Origin: Flavonifractor sp. AGMB03687
Lineage (GTDB): Bacteria > Bacillota > Clostridia > Oscillospirales > Oscillospiraceae
Assembly (NCBI RefSeq): GCF_017811815.1
Contig: NZ_JADKZI010000007.1
Coordinates: forward strand, 98,471 to 162,470
Direction of reading: 5' to 3'
DNA: 64,000 nt
Positions within the stretch are counted from its first letter, which is position 1; each line of letters opens with the position of its first letter. Positions 32,392-41,379 of this stretch are shown piece after piece. The notes under the pieces were generated by a model. It worked only from the letters and a program-made list of their open reading frames with translations. It was not told the origin of the DNA and did not search any database. A program made the translations under genes and the position numbers.

Positions 32392-33282
32392 ATGTTTATT
32401 TGGGATTTTGTAGCCAATCCCATTATGGATGCTCTTATGGATTGGTTTTACAGTCAGGTCGTTGGCTTTCTCGGCGCATTTTTTGCCCAGATGGGCAATA
32501 TGGGTGCGGAACTTTTTGAATTGGAATGGGTGCAAGCTGTTGTCCTATTCTTCTCCCAACTCGGTTGGGCTCTGTATGGCGTCAGTCTGGTCGTTTCTGG
32601 TTTTGAGTGCGGAATAGAATATATTTCTGGCCGTGGCAATATCCAACAGGCTGCATTAAATGCCATTAAGGGTTTTCTGGCAGTGAACCTGTTTACCGTT
32701 GTTCCAGTTCGCCTATATTCGTTATCCGTTGCGCTGCAAGGGACCTTTGCACAAGGTATCACCGGAGCCGGTTCAGGCATTGGAGATCTTGGCGCGGCAA
32801 TTTTGGAAAACATGGAGTCTACTTCCTTAACGGAGATCGCGGCTGCTGGCCACTGGGGAATTGGCACCAACCCACTCATGCTGATCTTCTGCATAATTTT
32901 GATGGCCTATGCTGTGATCAAGGTGTTTTTCGCAAATCTAAAAAGAGGCGGAATCCTCCTCATTCAGATTGCGGTCGGAAGCCTCTATATGTTTTCAATC
33001 CCTAGAGGATACACCGATGGTTTTACCCAGTGGATGAAGCAAGTGATTGGCTTATGCCTTACCGCTTTCCTGCAGGCCACCATATTGGTGGCAGGGCTAA
33101 TGGTATTCAGCGAGCATGCTCTGCTGGGATTAGGTCTGATGCTTTCTGCTGGCGAAGTGCCCAGGATTGCAGGAACATTTGGTCTGGACACCACCACCAG
33201 AGCCAACATCATGTCTGCGGTGTACACAGCTCAAGCAGCTGTCAACACCACCCGTACGCTTGTACAGGCGGCAACAAAATGA
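32392..33282 (+). CDS. VirB6/TrbL-family conjugation channel protein
   Basis: A 296-residue polytopic membrane protein with about six hydrophobic segments, including an N-terminal amphipathic part (MFIWDFVANPIMDALMDWFY) and a long central loop (about 115-165). This matches the TrbL/VirB6 inner-membrane channel component of conjugative type IV secretion. RBS AGAGGAGG. Its stop overlaps the methyltransferase start in an ATGA junction, an odd place for a methylase and a sign of coupled translation. Confidence 0.8.
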   Translation: MFIWDFVANPIMDALMDWFYSQVVGFLGAFFAQMGNMGAELFELEWVQAVVLFFSQLGWALYGVSLVVSGFECGIEYISGRGNIQQAALNAIKGFLAVNLFTVVPVRLYSLSVALQGTFAQGITGAGSGIGDLGAAILENMESTSLTEIAAAGHWGIGTNPLMLIFCIILMAYAVIKVFFANLKRGGILLIQIAVGSLYMFSIPRGYTDGFTQWMKQVIGLCLTAFLQATILVAGLMVFSEHALLGLGLMLSAGEVPRIAGTFGLDTTTRANIMSAVYTAQAAVNTTRTLVQAATK

Positions 33283-34052
33283 TAGCACCCACAGGCCGTG
33301 TCCTGACGATGGGCAGCCTCTTTGATGGAATTGGTGGATTCCCTTTGGCTGCTGTTCGCAGTGGTATAGAACCGCTGTGGGCCAGCGAAATTGAGGCGTT
33401 TCCAATCTCAGTAACACAAAAAAGATTTCCCAACATGGTTCATGTCGGAGACATCACACAATTAGATGGAGCAGAGTTACCGCCGGTGGATATCATCTGC
33501 GGTGGCTCTCCGTGTCAGGATCTTTCCGTGGCCGGAGCGCGTGCCGGGTTAGCCGGTGAACGCTCCGGCCTATTTTTGGAACAGATCCGCATCATTAAGG
33601 AGATGAGATATGCAGATAAGCAAAGAGGACGGCCAGATATCCTTGTTCGGCCAAGATATGGAGTGTGGGAAAATGTCCCAGGAGCATTCTCCAGCGCAAA
33701 CGGAGAAGACTTCAAAATCGTCCTCCAATCGTTCCTCCAAGTTGAAGAACCATACCTTCATGTTATTAGACCTGAGACCGGGCGCTGGGAATATGCTGGG
33801 GCCGTGCTGGGAGTACGATCCTGTGTGGCTTGGGTCACTTGGGACGCTCAATACCTCGGAGTGCCCCAGCGCCGTCGTCGAATCTTCCTTATCACAGATT
33901 TTGCAGGATACAGTCCCATCCAAATATTATTTATCCCCGACAGCTTGCATGGGTATCCTGCGGCGAGCGGAGGAGAGGGGGAAAGATCTTCCGACAGCAC
34001 TTGCGGCAGCACTGAGGGTTCAGGCTGGGATACAAAAACCGGAGGACATTAA
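33279..34052 (+). CDS. Cytosine-C5 methyltransferase, N-terminal catalytic part
   Basis: A 257-residue protein with motif I (LFDGIGGF, about 14-21), motif IV with the catalytic Cys (GGSPCQDLS, about 75-83), motif VI (ENVPG, about 131) and motif VIII (VPQRRRRIFLI, about 195-205). It stops at 34052 without motifs IX and X, which are supplied by the next gene in another frame. The two frames overlap by 443 bases. It makes the AdoMet-binding and catalytic half of a split enzyme. The neighbours are conjugation genes, so it probably protects transferring DNA. Confidence 0.85.
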   Translation: MIAPTGRVLTMGSLFDGIGGFPLAAVRSGIEPLWASEIEAFPISVTQKRFPNMVHVGDITQLDGAELPPVDIICGGSPCQDLSVAGARAGLAGERSGLFLEQIRIIKEMRYADKQRGRPDILVRPRYGVWENVPGAFSSANGEDFKIVLQSFLQVEEPYLHVIRPETGRWEYAGAVLGVRSCVAWVTWDAQYLGVPQRRRRIFLITDFAGYSPIQILFIPDSLHGYPAASGGEGERSSDSTCGSTEGSGWDTKTGGH

Positions 34053-35244
34053 TCTGCACGGAGAAATTACTGGGGTCGATGGTTATAACGGTGATTTAAC
34101 GGGCGACGTGTCTGCCACACTTGGAACCAACTGCGGTATGTCCACAGGACGAAATGGTGTTCTGGATCCAACTCCTTTTGTGAATAACCAGCAGGATGAG
34201 GCCAGATTTACTTGCGGCATAGACGGCGACCTCGCCCTATTGCCCCCGGAAAGCCTTCATGTATCGGGTCTAATAACAAAAGGAAGCGGCGATTGCTTTA
34301 TTACAGAAGAAAAACACACCACTTTAAGCACTGGTGGAGGTCAAGCGGGTCAGGGATACCCATGCATTTTTGCCGCAGGATTCTCCGCAGGGGCTGGTGC
34401 AACTGCCGGTAGCATTGGCTACGATGAAGAAATCGCTCCTACTCTCAAAGGTAGTGCCAGCGGAAATTGTATGCCGACTGTTTTCTGCCTGAATGATCAG
34501 GGCGGCCGTGTAATGGATGTAACCAAAGAGATGACAGGAACGCTCCGCGCTCAGACACACGGACATGAACCTTTGGTTCTTGATGCCCACGGTCAGGACA
34601 CCAGATACCGTGGGCCAGTCGAATGTTCACCAACTTTATCCGCAAGCTTACTGAATCATCCTTTGGTAGTTGATTCGCCCCAAGAACCGGCCCTATACGA
34701 GAACCACGGAATTGATGCCCGCTATACTGGTCCACATGCTGTGTCACCTACTCTCTCTGCAAGGGCTGGAACTGGTGGAAACAATTTGCCTTTGGTTGCA
34801 GCACCAGAGGAAACCTATTGTATTACAGGAAATGCAATTGACCGGCAGCCACATAATGGTGGGAACGGAATTGGATATCAGCCGAATCTATCCTATACTT
34901 TGACCGCAACAGATCATCATGCAGTGTTTCGCCGGCAGCGTGTCGATCTATTTCAGAGCGATACAGTTGTAGGGACCCAAAGTGCGCGCCAGTACAAGGA
35001 TGCTACAGATCTAATTTATCAACAGTTACCTGAAAAGATGGGAATGGTATACCTCATTCGCAGACTCACACCAATGGAATGTGAACGGCTACAAGGGTAC
35101 CCGGATGGTTGGACAAATATGCCAAATGTGTCGGACTCCAATCGATATAAGGCTTTGGGCAACAGCGTTGCAATTCCATGTGTGCAATACCTGATCCAGC
35201 GCATCGCTATGTGCCTTATGCTTGGCTTTCAAGGTTACTTTTAG
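33610..35244 (+). CDS. Cytosine-C5 methyltransferase, target-recognition/C-terminal part
   Basis: A 544-residue protein in a different frame from its partner, starting at ATG 33610 seven bases after AAGGAG inside that gene. The first 148 residues are encoded in the shared DNA. The middle holds about six degenerate repeats of 35-45 residues around a GxDxxxTGxxSPTLSA pattern, resembling multi-copy target-recognition segments of phage methylases. The C terminus has motif IX (RRLTPMECERLQGYPDGW, about 483-500) and motif X (ALGNSVAIP, about 515-523). It should pair with the upstream product to form an active enzyme, like known two-subunit C5 methylases. Confidence 0.8.
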   Translation: MQISKEDGQISLFGQDMECGKMSQEHSPAQTEKTSKSSSNRSSKLKNHTFMLLDLRPGAGNMLGPCWEYDPVWLGSLGTLNTSECPSAVVESSLSQILQDTVPSKYYLSPTACMGILRRAEERGKDLPTALAAALRVQAGIQKPEDINLHGEITGVDGYNGDLTGDVSATLGTNCGMSTGRNGVLDPTPFVNNQQDEARFTCGIDGDLALLPPESLHVSGLITKGSGDCFITEEKHTTLSTGGGQAGQGYPCIFAAGFSAGAGATAGSIGYDEEIAPTLKGSASGNCMPTVFCLNDQGGRVMDVTKEMTGTLRAQTHGHEPLVLDAHGQDTRYRGPVECSPTLSASLLNHPLVVDSPQEPALYENHGIDARYTGPHAVSPTLSARAGTGGNNLPLVAAPEETYCITGNAIDRQPHNGGNGIGYQPNLSYTLTATDHHAVFRRQRVDLFQSDTVVGTQSARQYKDATDLIYQQLPEKMGMVYLIRRLTPMECERLQGYPDGWTNMPNVSDSNRYKALGNSVAIPCVQYLIQRIAMCLMLGFQGYF

Positions 35245-35319
35245 TTCCTTTTGTGAATGGCTTTTTACCTTGCTTTTGGGTATGCTTGCTTTGCAATTAC
35301 AGAAGAAGGAGGTCAGGTT

Positions 35320-35622
35320 ATGGCGGAAGATATTAAGAATCTCTGTGCGCCAATCCCATCAGATCTGCACGCAAAGGTACGGGAACATCAGGAAGCATCC
35401 GGCAAAACCCTTGGCCAGTATATGGCTTGGTTGATCACACAATTCTATGAGTACGAAAAAGGAGGAAATGCAAGTATGGCAGACAACAAAAGAACGGTGG
35501 CCTTCCAAGTTCCGGCAGACCTGTTCGAACAGTTCAAGGCGTATCTGGAAAAGAATCACATCAAGCAGAACGCATTCTTCTTGGACTGCATCCAACGAGC
35601 CCTTGCAGATGAGTTGGAATAA
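35320..35622 (+). CDS. Tandem ribbon-helix-helix-like ICE protein
   Basis: A 100-residue protein behind AGAAGGAGG. Two similar halves are visible: residues 1-50 (LCAPIPSDLHAKVREHQEAS) and 52-100 (VAFQVPADLFEQFKAYLEKN), each a short strand followed by helices, as in ribbon-helix-helix proteins. A second ATG at 35475 has its own GGAGG, so the C-terminal half may also be made alone. Proteins of this kind sit just before prgI in this ICE family and may regulate transfer. Confidence 0.65.
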   Translation: MAEDIKNLCAPIPSDLHAKVREHQEASGKTLGQYMAWLITQFYEYEKGGNASMADNKRTVAFQVPADLFEQFKAYLEKNHIKQNAFFLDCIQRALADELE

Positions 35623-35699
35623 ATGCTCAACAATGCCCTGCCGGAAATTGGCAGGGTTTTGTTTTCTTCAGACCGAAATGACATCTAGGAGGTGAAGAT

Positions 35700-35963
35700 G
35701 TGTTTATCTATCCTGAAAACCTGAAAGCAAAACCAATGCTATGGCTTTGGGAACTGCGGGATATTGGTATTATCGGCGTTGGTTTTCTCCTCTCTGTTCT
35801 GGCTTTGAGTCAGGGGGCCGGGATGATACCACTCGTGATTACCGTCCTATTCTCCTTCCTAACTATTCGGGTGGACGGCTCCAGCATCTTGGACTTTTTA
35901 CGGAGGGCCGCCTGTTTCCTAATCCTGCAGCAGCAATACTACGAATGGAGGCTTGACCCATGA
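35700..35963 (+). CDS. prgI: PrgI-family conjugation protein (VirB3-like)
   Basis: An 87-residue protein with two adjacent membrane helices (about 22-38 and 42-58) and cytoplasmic ends, starting at GTG 35700 after AGGAGGTG. The pattern and the place before VirB4 mark it as PrgI, the Gram-positive VirB3 counterpart that anchors the ATPase to the channel. It overlaps the next gene by 4 bases. Confidence 0.8.
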   Translation: MFIYPENLKAKPMLWLWELRDIGIIGVGFLLSVLALSQGAGMIPLVITVLFSFLTIRVDGSSILDFLRRAACFLILQQQYYEWRLDP

Positions 35964-36544
35964 CTCGCAAAGAAAAATTGGCTCTTCGGCAACACCAGTC
36001 CACACGACAGCTCATGGGTATGCAGGGTATTGCATCACATGGAATTACGACTTCCAATTCGGAGTTGGTCTTTTTTCTCATCCGACCCGATAACCTTTCC
36101 GTTCTATCATCCGAGGGAATCCGTGCCAGGGTAACGGCGCTTGCCAACCTCCTGCGGGCAGAGCCCGCTGTGGAGCTCTTGGTTGTCGATTCCAGGGAAT
36201 CCTTCCAACGAAACAAAGAATTTTATCAGAAGAGACTGGAAGAGGAAACGACCCCTGCCATTCGGAAACTGCTGATTGAGGATATGCGTCATCTGGATGA
36301 AATCCTGTCATCTTCCGCTTCTGCTCGAGAATTTGTTTTGATTCTGCGGCGGGATCTGAAGTCGGACATGAGCGAAGGCACCTTGCGCCAATTGGAGAAA
36401 GGTATCTGTGATCATGGCCTGCACGTCCGCCTAGCCGATGAGCAAGATGTAAAACGCTTGCTGGCCGTTTATTACCAGCACGATATAACCACAGACTTCT
36501 TTCAAGATGTGGATGGAGAAAAGGCGGTGATCGGAAATGGCTAA
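35960..36544 (+). CDS. Conjugation protein preceding VirB4
   Basis: A 194-residue soluble protein. The first half (LRQHQSTRQLMGMQGIASHG, then TTSNSELVFFLIRPDNLSVL) resembles TrsD-type proteins that act with VirB4, and the second half is helical. It overlaps PrgI by 4 bases and VirB4 by 8, so it is translated as part of the ATPase unit. It may represent the N-terminal domain of VirB4 as a separate chain. Confidence 0.65.
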   Translation: MTRKEKLALRQHQSTRQLMGMQGIASHGITTSNSELVFFLIRPDNLSVLSSEGIRARVTALANLLRAEPAVELLVVDSRESFQRNKEFYQKRLEEETTPAIRKLLIEDMRHLDEILSSSASAREFVLILRRDLKSDMSEGTLRQLEKGICDHGLHVRLADEQDVKRLLAVYYQHDITTDFFQDVDGEKAVIGNG

Positions 36545-38381
36545 GAAGAAAAAACAGAAGAAGAAAAACACACCCTCGAAACAACCCGTAGTATCCCGGC
36601 CCAAGGAGTTCCTGGATCTGATCGCACCGGCTGCAGTTAAGTTCAATACGGACCATTTCATTCTGGGTGGTACATATCGCAGTGTTGTTGCACTTCGAAG
36701 TTATCCCCCCACAACAGAGGAACTGGCTCTACTCCGTAGACTTGGCGAAATGGCTGGTGTCACCCTGCGCCTTTCCGCCAGGCGAGTTACCACAGCTGAG
36801 GAGGATGCTATTATTCATGCAGCCACCAACAAGAACCGAATGGAGCGCAGTAATTTCAGTAACATCAAGCAAAGCGTGACTGCAGAGGAAAAAATCCAGG
36901 ATGTCGAAACCCTGATCAAAACAACTCGACGGCAAACCGAACCCCTCATCCATTGTTCCTGTTTTTTGGAGTTCACCGCTCCGACCATGGAAGAGCTCCG
37001 CTCCCTGCGCGATGAGGTCAACGCAATTCTCATCCGCTCCAAATTGGGAACAGATCCTCTACTCTTACGTCAGAGAGACGGATTTCTTTCCTCCAATCCT
37101 GCTGGTCAAAATGCGTTTGGCTCCTTTACTGAACGTGTGCTGCCTGCATCCAGCGTGGCCAATCTGTACCCAATCAGCTATTCGGGAAAGACGGATCCGA
37201 TGGGCTTTTATGTGGGCCGGGACAAATATGGCTCCAATGTTATCGTGGATCTGGACCGACGAGCCGACGACAAAACCAATGCCAGCGCCTTGATACTTGG
37301 CAACAGCGGTCAAGGAAAAACATATCTGCTCCGGCTCCTACTGTGCAATGTCTTGGAGGCAGGTAAGTGTGCCATCTCTCTGGACTCGGAGCATGAAATG
37401 GAGGATCTCTGCAGAAATCTGGGAGGTTGCTTTCTGGACTTCATGGACGGCAGACATCGCATCAATTTATTGGAGCCGCGCCGGTGGGATGATGGTAGTG
37501 AGCCTGATGATCCAGACGCGCCTCCTGCCTTCCACGGTACTCTCTTGGCCCAGCACATCTCATTCCTTCGTGACATCTTCCGTGTCTATAAGGACTTCGA
37601 TGTCCCCCACATTGACACTTTGGAGCTGATGATAGAACGGCTCTACCGCAAATGGGGCATCAATGATAAGACGGACTTCTCACGTATGCTTCCTACCGAT
37701 TATCCTATCTTATCAGACCTCTATGACACCATTGAGGATGCCTACCAGAACTATGAAGACGAGGAAGCTCTGAAACTCTATCCTCCCGAAATGCTTCGGG
37801 ATCTGCTGCTGGGCCTCCACTCTATGTGCAAAGGTGCGGATGCACGATTCTTTAACGGACATACGAATATCTCGTCTGCGCGTTTCCTTGTGTTCTGTGT
37901 CAAAGGCTTGGACAGCGTCGCGCAAAACCTTCGGGACACCTTGCTGTTTAGTGTGCTCTCATATATGTCTGATCAGCTCCTCAGCGCCGGAAATACAGTG
38001 GCAGCGATTGATGAGCTGTACTTGTGGCTCACCAATCCAGTAGCTGTCACCTACATTCGAAACTGCCTGAAACGAGTAAGAAAGAAAGAATCGTCCCTAT
38101 TTCTCGCCAGTCAAAACCTGGAAGACTTTGACCAGCCGGGCGTCCGGGAGTTGACTCGCCCCCTTTTTGCAATCCCTACCCATCAATTTGTTTTTAATGC
38201 AGGTGCCATCGATAAAAAGTTCTACATGGAAAACCTTCAGTTGGAGGAAGCGGAGTACGAACTGATTCGTTACCCCCAGAGAGGCGTCTGCCTCTACAAA
38301 TGCGGGACAGACAGACATTTGCTGGCGGTCCATGCGCCTTCCCATAAGGAGCAGCTCTTTGGATCGGCAGGTGGTCGCTGA
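36537..38381 (+). CDS. virB4: VirB4-family conjugation ATPase
   Basis: A 614-residue ATPase that powers assembly and substrate movement in type IV secretion. A very basic start (KKKKQKKK) leads to the CagE/TrbE-like region, then the RecA-like motor: Walker A GNSGQGKT at 255-262, Walker B AIDELYLWL near 485-495 and the ASQNLEDF motif near 525. The length is shorter than usual because part of the N-terminal domain may be the preceding gene. Cytoplasmic, at the membrane, with PrgI and VirB6. Confidence 0.92.
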   Translation: MAKKKKQKKKNTPSKQPVVSRPKEFLDLIAPAAVKFNTDHFILGGTYRSVVALRSYPPTTEELALLRRLGEMAGVTLRLSARRVTTAEEDAIIHAATNKNRMERSNFSNIKQSVTAEEKIQDVETLIKTTRRQTEPLIHCSCFLEFTAPTMEELRSLRDEVNAILIRSKLGTDPLLLRQRDGFLSSNPAGQNAFGSFTERVLPASSVANLYPISYSGKTDPMGFYVGRDKYGSNVIVDLDRRADDKTNASALILGNSGQGKTYLLRLLLCNVLEAGKCAISLDSEHEMEDLCRNLGGCFLDFMDGRHRINLLEPRRWDDGSEPDDPDAPPAFHGTLLAQHISFLRDIFRVYKDFDVPHIDTLELMIERLYRKWGINDKTDFSRMLPTDYPILSDLYDTIEDAYQNYEDEEALKLYPPEMLRDLLLGLHSMCKGADARFFNGHTNISSARFLVFCVKGLDSVAQNLRDTLLFSVLSYMSDQLLSAGNTVAAIDELYLWLTNPVAVTYIRNCLKRVRKKESSLFLASQNLEDFDQPGVRELTRPLFAIPTHQFVFNAGAIDKKFYMENLQLEEAEYELIRYPQRGVCLYKCGTDRHLLAVHAPSHKEQLFGSAGGR

Positions 38382-39463
38382 TGGCAATTCCTGCTGCTGC
38401 CATTGCAAAAGCCGCAATTGGTGTCCTCTCAAACGAGAAGACACGCAAGGCTGCAGGCTGGGTTCTGGTAGCGATTCTATCCCCAATCATTCTCCTCATC
38501 GCTGCATTCTGTTCTATCTTGGGCGGTTCCGCTGATCACAACAGCAGCATCCTTGACCTGTGTTTCTATGGTGGCACATTACCAGCAGATATCCCTGCAG
38601 AATACCGAGCCTACATCGAAGACATGCAGGCAAGCTTTGCATTGTTGGATGAGCGAATTGCGGAAATCAATAGCATGACAGAGGATGGAGAAAGTCTTGA
38701 CGCAATACGTGTCAAGGCATTTTTTTATGCTCTGTATTTCGGCGCGGAGTCACCGAGCAGCCGAGCGCACCAACAATTTGTTGATTGCTTTGTCACTTAT
38801 GAGGAACGTACCCGCCCGCTCGATTCAACTGATAGCGAAGACGAAAGTGCAGGAGAACCGGAGGAGGAAACCTACACCGTTGCAATTCCCATCACAGACA
38901 CCGCCACAATATGGTCCAACATTCAAACGGCATTAGGAGAAACAGTTACAGAGGAACAACGAAACAACGCAGACAGTATCTACAACTTGGTCCGTTACGG
39001 TTCTGCTACTGGAACAGAGGGCTGGATACCCGGTGCCGAAGTGCCGTTTATCGGTGCGGATGGATTTTGTTCTCCTGTGGGTTCCAGCTGGGAAAGTAGA
39101 GTCACATCAGAGTTTGGATACAGATCCGATCCCTTTACCGGCCAGACAAAAGGTCATACCGGTATCGACATCGCTGTGCCCACAGGCACACCAGTTCGTG
39201 CAGCTCTGCCCGGAGTCGTTACAAAGGCAACCTACAATGCTGGTGGCTATGGCTACTATGTAATGATTGACCACGGCAATGGAATGGTAACACTGTATGC
39301 TCACAATTCGAAACTGTTGGTCAGTGTTGGAGATACCGTGGAGGCAGGTGACACCGTATCTCTGTCCGGCTCCACGGGGCGATCAACCGGTCCGCATTTA
39401 CACTTTGAAGTGCGTGTCAATGGTCAGCGTGTAAATCCACGCTCCTACCTGCCCACAAATTAA
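38381..39463 (+). CDS. M23-family peptidoglycan hydrolase of the transfer system
   Basis: A 360-residue membrane-anchored enzyme. One N-terminal membrane helix (about 25-48) leads to an extracellular part with an acidic linker (about 145-165) and a C-terminal M23 metallopeptidase domain. Zinc ligands are visible in GHTGID (about 258-263) and PHLHFEV (about 337-343). It plays the VirB1-like role, opening the cell wall for the channel. It starts in a TGATG overlap with virB4. Confidence 0.88.
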   Translation: MAIPAAAIAKAAIGVLSNEKTRKAAGWVLVAILSPIILLIAAFCSILGGSADHNSSILDLCFYGGTLPADIPAEYRAYIEDMQASFALLDERIAEINSMTEDGESLDAIRVKAFFYALYFGAESPSSRAHQQFVDCFVTYEERTRPLDSTDSEDESAGEPEEETYTVAIPITDTATIWSNIQTALGETVTEEQRNNADSIYNLVRYGSATGTEGWIPGAEVPFIGADGFCSPVGSSWESRVTSEFGYRSDPFTGQTKGHTGIDIAVPTGTPVRAALPGVVTKATYNAGGYGYYVMIDHGNGMVTLYAHNSKLLVSVGDTVEAGDTVSLSGSTGRSTGPHLHFEVRVNGQRVNPRSYLPTN

Positions 39464-39476
39464 AGGAGGCGATTTG

Positions 39477-39842
39477 ATGAAAGAAAAAGAGATTACTGTC
39501 TTGAAGGTGGAACCTGGTAAGTCACCAGAAACGGTAACCATGCCAAACACTTTGGACGCTATGCAGAAAATGGTGGGTGGCTACATCGAGGTGCTCCCCC
39601 TGAGCGATGTTTGCCTGGTCTGCAATGAGGATGGCAAATTGATGGGGCTGGAAGGAAACCGGCGCTTAGGCAACGACATCATTGTCGGCACATTCTTTCT
39701 GGCTGGCGATACTCGATCCGGTGATCTTTGTTCTCTTACCCAAGAGCAGATACAACACTTTGGTGAAGTGTTTGCTAAGCCGGATACCTTCCAACCAGGT
39801 GAGGTAGAGGATGCCTTGCGGATTGAGTTCTACTCAATGTAA
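39477..39842 (+). CDS. DUF3846-domain ICE protein
   Basis: A 121-residue protein (ATG 39477 behind AAAGGAGG). The pattern VLKVEPGKSPETV, then LDAMQKMVGGYIEVLPLSD, CNEDGKLMGLEGNRRL and IVGTFFLAGD is typical of DUF3846, a small domain widespread in conjugative and phage elements. No enzyme activity is known. Expected to be cytoplasmic. Confidence 0.85.
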   Translation: MKEKEITVLKVEPGKSPETVTMPNTLDAMQKMVGGYIEVLPLSDVCLVCNEDGKLMGLEGNRRLGNDIIVGTFFLAGDTRSGDLCSLTQEQIQHFGEVFAKPDTFQPGEVEDALRIEFYSM

Positions 39843-39852
39843 GGAGGTCAGA

Positions 39853-40173
39853 ATGGACAAGATTGAATTGAAAGTGACGATGGAGCCGGAGCGATTGGAT
39901 GCGCTTCGGTATTTTTTGTCCGCAAAGGAAAAGCGAACACCAGAGAAAGAACTGCAGCGGTTGCTGGAAGAGCTCTATGAAAAATATGTGCCAGCGGATA
40001 CTCGGGAGTATCTGGACAGTAAGAACAAGCCTGCAGTTCGCCCACGCCCCAGGCGTACAGCAAAAGGCGGGCGCACTGCACAGACACAGGATAACAACAT
40101 TGACCAGAACAATCCCGGCCAAGATGTTTCGGCCGGCTATGACATGGGAGGTAGACATAATGAAAAAGTGTGA
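39853..40173 (+). CDS. DUF6103-type ICE protein
   Basis: A 106-residue protein behind AAGGAGG. The helical N-terminal half (MEPERLDALRYFLSAKEKRT, then LEELYEKYVPADTREYLD) matches the small family labelled DUF6103 in ICEs. The C-terminal 40 residues are basic and disordered. It may act in the relaxosome or as a regulator; this is not known. Confidence 0.65.
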   Translation: MDKIELKVTMEPERLDALRYFLSAKEKRTPEKELQRLLEELYEKYVPADTREYLDSKNKPAVRPRPRRTAKGGRTAQTQDNNIDQNNPGQDVSAGYDMGGRHNEKV

Positions 40174-40321
40174 TTTTTTGAACCAGGATCTTCGTTCGTC
40201 CAATCGGCTGTTAAGTCTTCGCCACCACAAAGATATCCGTTGTCCAGCACCCAGCACCTACAGCAAGCAAAAGCCTGCCAAGCGGCGGAATAGGGGGTGT
40301 CCCAATGAGCGGCTCCGTTGA
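40160..40321 (+). CDS. Small basic hypothetical protein
   Basis: A 53-residue Arg/Lys-rich protein with GGGAGG eight bases before the ATG. It overlaps the gene before it by 14 bases and the gene after it by 17, so it is read in a third frame across a compact junction. Function unknown. Confidence 0.45.
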   Translation: MKKCDFLNQDLRSSNRLLSLRHHKDIRCPAPSTYSKQKPAKRRNRGCPNERLR

Positions 40322-41360
40322 GATCGTGCTCTGGCTTCATGAGTACAAATACCAAGCGTTGGAGAATCGGCTTGCCCAGGACGGGCGTGACATTGAAAAA
40401 GCAATGCAGGAGATGCTGATCGATCTATATTCTGAGTGCGTTCCGTTCGAGGAGCAGCAAGCCATCCGGGAGCGCATTGACACTGAACATGCCGAGGCGG
40501 TGGCGGAACAAATGGCCAACACCACCTGGGCAGCCTACCATATCACCGGCGGTGGAGAGGATCTTTATTTCAAAACATCTAAAGCAGATACACTGCTCGT
40601 CGCTGCAAAGCGCTTGCGTACATATCTCACTGCTGAGGATAATCCTCAGCCAGCTTCCTTTGCAGCCGTGCTCAAAGACCGCATTGAAATCACTCAGGCA
40701 GAGTACGATCAACTCCTGGACCAACGGCTGCAGAATACCGGAAAGGTATCTGGAGTATTCGAAATGGACTTTGACAGAGATACATTTTCCGCAGCCAATG
40801 CTATGGACGGCTGGCACACCTACCGTATCCATGATGTGAGTGTGGCAGCCTATCATGCATTCCGAAAACAGAACATCTCTACAGATCAAAGGTGGGAAAG
40901 ACTGCTGGACAAACTCGATGGAAAGGAACTCACACCAAGCTCAGAGGCTATGGTGCTGACCGGATCCAGGCGGCTTTGTATGGATGAGATTTCTTTCCAG
41001 GATGACATGAGCGAGTGCGGAAGTCTGTTGAATTTCTATGTGCCAGTCACATTTGATCCTGACGCTGTGTTCGGAACCAATGTGGCTACTGATGCCAATG
41101 ATGACTATCTCAATGTCTATGCAGATTTTGATTTGGATGTTGGTGAAGTGTGTGACGCACTCACTGTGATCCAGGTCTGTGGAGATGGTTCTGAGGAAAC
41201 CTACCGCTACCCCCTGACCGAAGAGGATCGCTCAATCCTACGCTCCAAAATGAATGACTACTGCATGGAGCAGACGGGACTGAGTCTGGATGATTATCGC
41301 GCACAGTATCTTGACGAAGAGATGTGCGCTTCCTCATTCCCGGATGGCCAGAGCATGTAA
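40305..41360 (+). CDS. Hypothetical ICE protein
   Basis: A 351-residue acidic soluble protein. Residues 1-65 form a helical domain much like the DUF6103-type protein upstream (EYKYQALENRLAQDGRDIEK, then LIDLYSECVPFEEQQAIRER), and the rest has beta-rich parts with a FYVPVTFDPDAVFGTNV segment near 245-260. It is thus a fusion of a small ICE domain to an unknown region. It ends in the DGQSM type seen in its neighbours. Confidence 0.6.
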   Translation: MSGSVEIVLWLHEYKYQALENRLAQDGRDIEKAMQEMLIDLYSECVPFEEQQAIRERIDTEHAEAVAEQMANTTWAAYHITGGGEDLYFKTSKADTLLVAAKRLRTYLTAEDNPQPASFAAVLKDRIEITQAEYDQLLDQRLQNTGKVSGVFEMDFDRDTFSAANAMDGWHTYRIHDVSVAAYHAFRKQNISTDQRWERLLDKLDGKELTPSSEAMVLTGSRRLCMDEISFQDDMSECGSLLNFYVPVTFDPDAVFGTNVATDANDDYLNVYADFDLDVGEVCDALTVIQVCGDGSEETYRYPLTEEDRSILRSKMNDYCMEQTGLSLDDYRAQYLDEEMCASSFPDGQSM

Positions 41361-41379
41361 TAGTGTGAGGAGGTGAAAG

